Notes under the pieces: generated by a model
Told to the model about the DNA's origin: nothing
Seen by the model: the letters and a program-made list of their open reading frames with translations, nothing else
Databases searched by the model: none
Position numbers and translations under genes: made by a program
Shown: positions 62,500 through 64,000 of the stretch, in pieces
Layout of the letters: each line of letters opens with the position of its first letter
How positions within the stretch are numbered: position 1 is the first letter of the stretch
Source of the DNA: Cheilinus undulatus
Lineage: Eukaryota; Chordata; Actinopteri; Labriformes; Labridae
NCBI RefSeq assembly: GCF_018320785.1
Contig: NC_054884.1
Location: 23,003,667-23,067,666 of the forward strand
Direction of reading: 5' to 3'
Length of the DNA stretch: 64,000 bases

Positions 62500-62700
62500 G
62501 GGTATTCCATGAAAGTGGATAATACTGGCTTACTTCGGTTAGTCTGGCTTATTTTAGTAGGAATTTCATTCCATCAACGTTGCTAATCAGAGTCTCAGCT
62601 GAGTAACCATGGTTACTTAGACTTCAGAACTAGCCTGCTCTGGAGCAGGTTAACTGTCCAACTAAGTCTAGCTGTGCTTCAAAAAATGTCTGACAGACTG
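62500..62700. repeat. Dispersed repeat fragment with palindromic core
   Basis: 'gaggggtattccatgaaagtgg' and 'ctgctctggagcaggtt' resemble pieces of a common teleost element. A perfect 16-nt palindrome (62602-62617) lies between. Family uncertain. Confidence 0.35.
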
Positions 62701-62764
62701 AAACGCCACATAAGGTTCCGCTGAGTGTATTGTTGACCTTGTTTACATATAATTCATCTATACC

Positions 62765-62930
62765 GTTCGGGGTTGTGAGCATGGGCGGAAGCCGGAGTAC
62801 CCGGAGAGAACCCACGCATGCACAGGGAGAACATGCAAACTCCATAAGTCAAGGGAAACTGGGAAGCGAACCAGGGACCTTCTTGCTGTGAGGCAACTGC
62901 ACTAACCCCTGCGCTGCCATGCAGCCCTAT
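62765..62930 (-). repeat. tRNA-derived SINE, second family
   Basis: The minus strand gives a tRNA-like head ('ggcagcgcaggggttagtgcagttgcctcacagcaagaaggtcc', 'ggttcgcttccc') followed by 'gagtttgcatgttctccctgtg' and 'gggttctctccgggtactccggcttcc', a body widely met in fish genomes. Distinct from the 4786-4954 family. Confidence 0.7.
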
Positions 62931-64000
62931 TTAATACATTCAGTGGCAGTGGCATACTAGCATATTGCACTGACAGGTGTGTCACTTTAAATGAAGTTGA
63001 CACAAAGAATTGTGGGTCATCTTTTCATCTCTCCTTTGTTAAAGGATGGTTCAGAGTTTCCTAAGGTAAAGGAGATAATTAAGGAAGCAATGAAGCTCCT
63101 TTCCTTATCAATTAGAGAATTCAAACAGCCTTTATCATGGCCGACGCTAAAATACTTCCAGGTCGTTAAACTCAGTTAAGAGCCTTCCTAAGACAAAAGG
63201 ATTATTACAACAGACCCCTGGAAAATTTTTCATGGGCACATACCACACATTTAGCTCAGCTGCTCATCCCACAAATGCATGTTCCTTACAAATGTGGCAC
63301 CATTCAGAAGAGAAACAGACTGATATATAAGCATTGTTACAACAAAGGATCTATCTAATCTAATCTAATCTAGAAAAACACAAGTTTCCTCATATTTTGG
63401 GCTAGGCTTATTTGACACTTTTAAGTTCCTACAGTAGCTCTACCTGGTGTGCGCCCAGTAGGTGATGTTGACAGAGATTGCCTATTTTATTCTATCAAAT
63501 GTATCATAGATTAAAACTGGAACCATCATGTAATGTCTAGATCCGGGGGTCTTAGAGTTGTTATGAAAAAAATACAACCTCACGGGAGATGGACACAGTA
63601 ATGTCTGTGCTGCTGCAATAATATAAAATGCTTACCTAATCTACTGTAATCAAAGCTAAAAAACATCCTTATGATTAACGCTAGTAACTCTTTTTCCATT
63701 CTTTTCTCTCTCTCTTGATCACAGCCCAGAGCTTTTCAATGTAACCATATTTTGTATCAAACCTTGTCTCGTGTTTTATATAATTCCTATCAAATTTATT
63801 GTCCTGTGTTTTTCTTATTTATTAGCTGCTCCAAACTAGACGCCCCTAGAGTGTAAAATTAATACTTCTGACTTATTTTAAGTATCTGCAAGAGTCTGTT
63901 GAAGAAGAACAAACCAGTGAAGGGCATGACAACACCAGCAGGCTTTTCTGTTGAAAGTGTATTCAACTTTTAGCCTGAGGTCACAGCAGAGTTGTAGGTT
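62931..64000. other. Intergenic to window end
   Basis: Contains a short (taatc)n run at about 63352-63372. No gene seen. Confidence 0.4.

Noticed and set aside
62602-62617. Perfect palindrome AGTAACCATGGTTACT as an RFX X-box
   Set aside because: It matches the motif but sits inside what looks like a dispersed repeat, so it is more likely part of that element.

Overview
This is vertebrate nuclear DNA, almost certainly from a ray-finned (probably percomorph) fish. The genes are split by GT-AG introns, the background is AT-rich, and the repeats are typical of teleosts: tRNA-derived SINEs, hAT and piggyBac non-autonomous elements, Tc1/mariner fossils and TAGC-rich repeats. Three protein-coding genes can be reconstructed exon by exon, all on the + strand. 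I see no bacterial, viral or CRISPR features.

Layout. (1) 144-4027: the 3' ten exons of sideroflexin-2 (sfxn2), a mitochondrial inner-membrane carrier; its 5' end lies left of the window. (2) 4028-7300: sfxn2 3' UTR and a short intergenic stretch with a SINE and an AT-rich inverted repeat. (3) 7636-23512: a complete five-exon timp2 (220 aa) with a TATA-type promoter and a 10.4 kb first intron full of transposon remnants. Its 3' UTR may run to about 25350. (4) About 25.4-39.3 kb: a gene-poor interval with a ~175 bp tandem repeat, three Tc1-like fossils (one carrying a nested MITE), a degenerate minisatellite, a hAT element nested inside another hAT element, and one exon-like ORF (35322-35409). 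(5) 39519-57954: a complete cytohesin-1 gene (cyth1), twelve coding exons plus an optional 3-nt exon, encoding 399 or 400 aa with coiled coil, Sec7 and PH domains. (6) 58.7-64 kb: no gene seen; repeats and a strong CTCF-type motif.

The three products do not form one pathway: mitochondrial transport, extracellular metalloprotease control, and ARF GTPase activation. The order and orientation timp2 -> cyth1 matches human 17q25 (TIMP2-USP36-CYTH1) except that USP36 is absent here. The sfxn2 neighbour (human 10q24) marks a rearrangement breakpoint.

No wholly new system was found. The most useful leads are the 3-nt GAG exon of cyth1 that switches its PH domain between two and three glycines, a frame-compatible candidate alternative first exon 4 kb upstream of cyth1, a CTCF-like motif 81 bp downstream of the exon preceding the micro-exon, and several transposons whose target-site duplications can be read directly.
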